Below, piece after piece: positions 62,682 through 64,000 of a stretch of DNA of 64,000 bases (position 1 is the stretch's first letter; each line of letters opens with the position of its first letter). The translations under genes and the position numbers were made by a program. This stretch comes from Cladorhizidae sp. MBARI D1340-BT2 (taxonomy: Eukaryota; Porifera; Demospongiae; Poecilosclerida; Cladorhizidae). The notes under the pieces were generated by a model. That model did not search any database. It was not told the origin of the DNA and saw only the letters and a program-made list of their open reading frames with translations. Where the stretch lies: contig JAQNBH010000004.1 of NCBI GenBank assembly GCA_028752905.1, positions 1,224,610 through 1,288,609 on the forward strand, read 5' to 3'.

Positions 62682-63577
62682 GTCAGTATTATTATTGGAG
62701 GTGTGGTCCCTATATTGGGGTGACTGTTGTGTTAAAGTTGCAGACAAGCAACAAAGTTGATGCCTCAGCTGACACTGGCATTATAAAATGCTGGTATTAT
62801 TATTGCATTACTGAGCTGAGGTGCAGCAGGTGTGGCTGGGGGAGGAAGAGGAAAGGTGCGGGGAAGAACACTTTTTGGCTTCCCTTTCTTTAGATAGGAC
62901 AAGGAAGACTGGAGAGCTAAAAATGGCCAAACATGAAGTTAGTGACTGCCAGTGAGTTTAGCACGTATTGGACCTTGAAAATGTATTTATTAATTTATTT
63001 ATTTATTGTAGCCTGCATGTTGAAATCCTGGCAGAGTGCACTGTGCACTCCAATATGATATACTTGAAGGCCGCACAATTATAATATCTCAAATTTCAGT
63101 TGTTAAACTTCCTTCCCTAAACTTTTGCTCCACAAAGACAACACAGTGGGAGAAGCAGAATTGAGAGATGATCCTTTGAAGAAAACTTGTAATTGGGGGG
63201 AAAAAGGGGGGAAAATGGGCACCTTAAGCTGCAATGACCTTTAAACCTTCGTGCTTTAATAATATATAATATGACTGGATTGGGTGGAGGGGGGGGGGGG
63301 GGGGGGAGGAGGATTTTCTTAGAAGATCTCCCGCCATTCTGACCCCCTTTCCTCTGTACGAGGCCCAGTACATAACAATTATTGATGATAAAAAAATGGC
63401 TAAAGAGAAGTAGAATCAAACAATAATGAATGAGAGGCAGTCACTTCCATGACTAAAACTTGAGGAGTGAAGGAAGTGGGCAACCACTGCTGTTTGAATT
63501 AGGTCTCTACAAGAACTCTAACCACTGTCTCTCTAGCCACTGTCAATAACTAACAACAACCTATGACTTTACAGTTA
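62682..63577. other. Unique region with an expanded poly-G tract, copy 3
   Basis: Matches 35822-36698. The G run at about 63289-63306 is about 18-20 bases. Confidence 0.5.
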
Positions 63578-63623
63578 CCTTCTCAATAATCAACTTGAAA
63601 TTGTAAGTTGATTATTGAGAAGG
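63578..63623. repeat. Perfect 19-bp hairpin, copy 3
   Basis: Same arms and loop as the hairpins at 36699 and 51309. Confidence 0.9.
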
Positions 63624-63888
63624 TTATTGTAATGTTATTATGTCAACTGAGAGTTCATTGAGAATCTAGACTATTGCAACCAAGCCACCTGGCTATACTA
63701 AGTCAACCATAGATATCTTATTACAATGACCTTCTCACCAGAGATTAAATTTCAAGTTGATTTATTGTAATATCGTGATGTCAACTGAGAGTTGGTTCAT
63801 AGATATCTCACCTGAACTTTTGGATGCACACTCCCTCAGCTTCCAATTGCTTTAGGTCTTCCAGAGGTGCGGTAAGGTACATCTAATT

Positions 63889-64000
63889 TGGACCACATTA
63901 GCCTGGACCACAATAGCCTGGACCACATTAGCCTGGACCACTTTTAGTCCGGACCACATTAGCCTGGACTAGATTAGCCTGGACCAGATTAGCCTGGACC
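63889..64000. repeat. 15-bp minisatellite in inverted orientation
   Basis: TGGACCACATTAGCCTGGAC and following units are the reverse complement of the 15-bp array. Read on the minus strand, the order of variants (CTAATCTGG, CTAATCTAGTCC, GGACTAAAAGTGG, CTATTGTGG) matches copy 1 at about 30236-30330. The array runs off the end of the window. Confidence 0.95.

Overview
This is eukaryotic, almost certainly animal, intergenic DNA. There is no bacterial-style gene organisation. The window holds degraded DNA transposons (hAT of the ZMYM1/TTF zinc-finger type, and piggyBac), one nearly intact Ty3/gypsy LTR retrotransposon, a LINE reverse-transcriptase remnant, many minisatellites and long TAA microsatellites. 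The mix, including transposon ends with long G/C runs and a Ty3 RT carrying C-I-D-D in place of Y-x-D-D, resembles sponge or cnidarian genomes. That is my recollection of such genomes, and the species cannot be fixed from the sequence.

Layout. 1-3.6 kb: unassigned AT-rich DNA with 40-bp, 35-bp and degenerate tandem repeats. 3.6-4.1 kb: two hAT-like transposon ends. 4.1-9.66 kb: a 67-bp satellite of about 82 units with signs of higher-order structure. 9,665-15,723: a Ty3/gypsy element on the minus strand that interrupts the same satellite, which resumes at 15,724-16,313. The element has identical LTRs, two of them in tandem at its 5' end. Its gag-pol frame is broken by a 187-bp terminal-inverted-repeat element inserted between RT and RNase H with a 5-bp target duplication. 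16.4-27.1 kb: a transposon graveyard with three hAT transposase pseudogenes (two plus, one minus), a piggyBac inserted at TTAA inside the second hAT, a possible solo LTR and a LINE fragment. 27.16-29.25 kb: 29-bp and 68-bp minisatellites; the 68-bp array ends in a short inverted piece of itself.

From 29,251 to 63,888 one segment of about 13.85 kb is present in tandem: copy 1 (29,251-43,087), copy 2 (43,088-56,959) and a partial copy 3 (56,960-63,888). Each full copy carries, in fixed order, a 15-bp array, a unique stretch with a candidate 56-codon exon, a 60-bp array, a 46-bp array, a TAA tract, a perfect 19-bp hairpin, small coding-like remnants, a second TAA tract, a 110-bp-arm inverted repeat, a third TAA tract and a 37-bp array. 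Array lengths differ between copies while the unique parts are nearly identical. Copies 2 and 3 share many variants against copy 1. Copy 3 stops abruptly at 63,888 and the window ends in the 15-bp array in inverted orientation, so both edges of the amplified block carry inverted repeat DNA.

No intact host gene can be shown. The best host-gene hint is the 168-bp, phase 0-0 open segment with good splice-site contexts present in all three copies. The strongest candidate for something new is the architecture itself: a minisatellite-rich tandem segmental amplification with inverted boundaries, next to a satellite that contains a young retrotransposon with aberrant LTR junctions. Most open frames in the window come from repeat periods lacking stop codons and are not genes.
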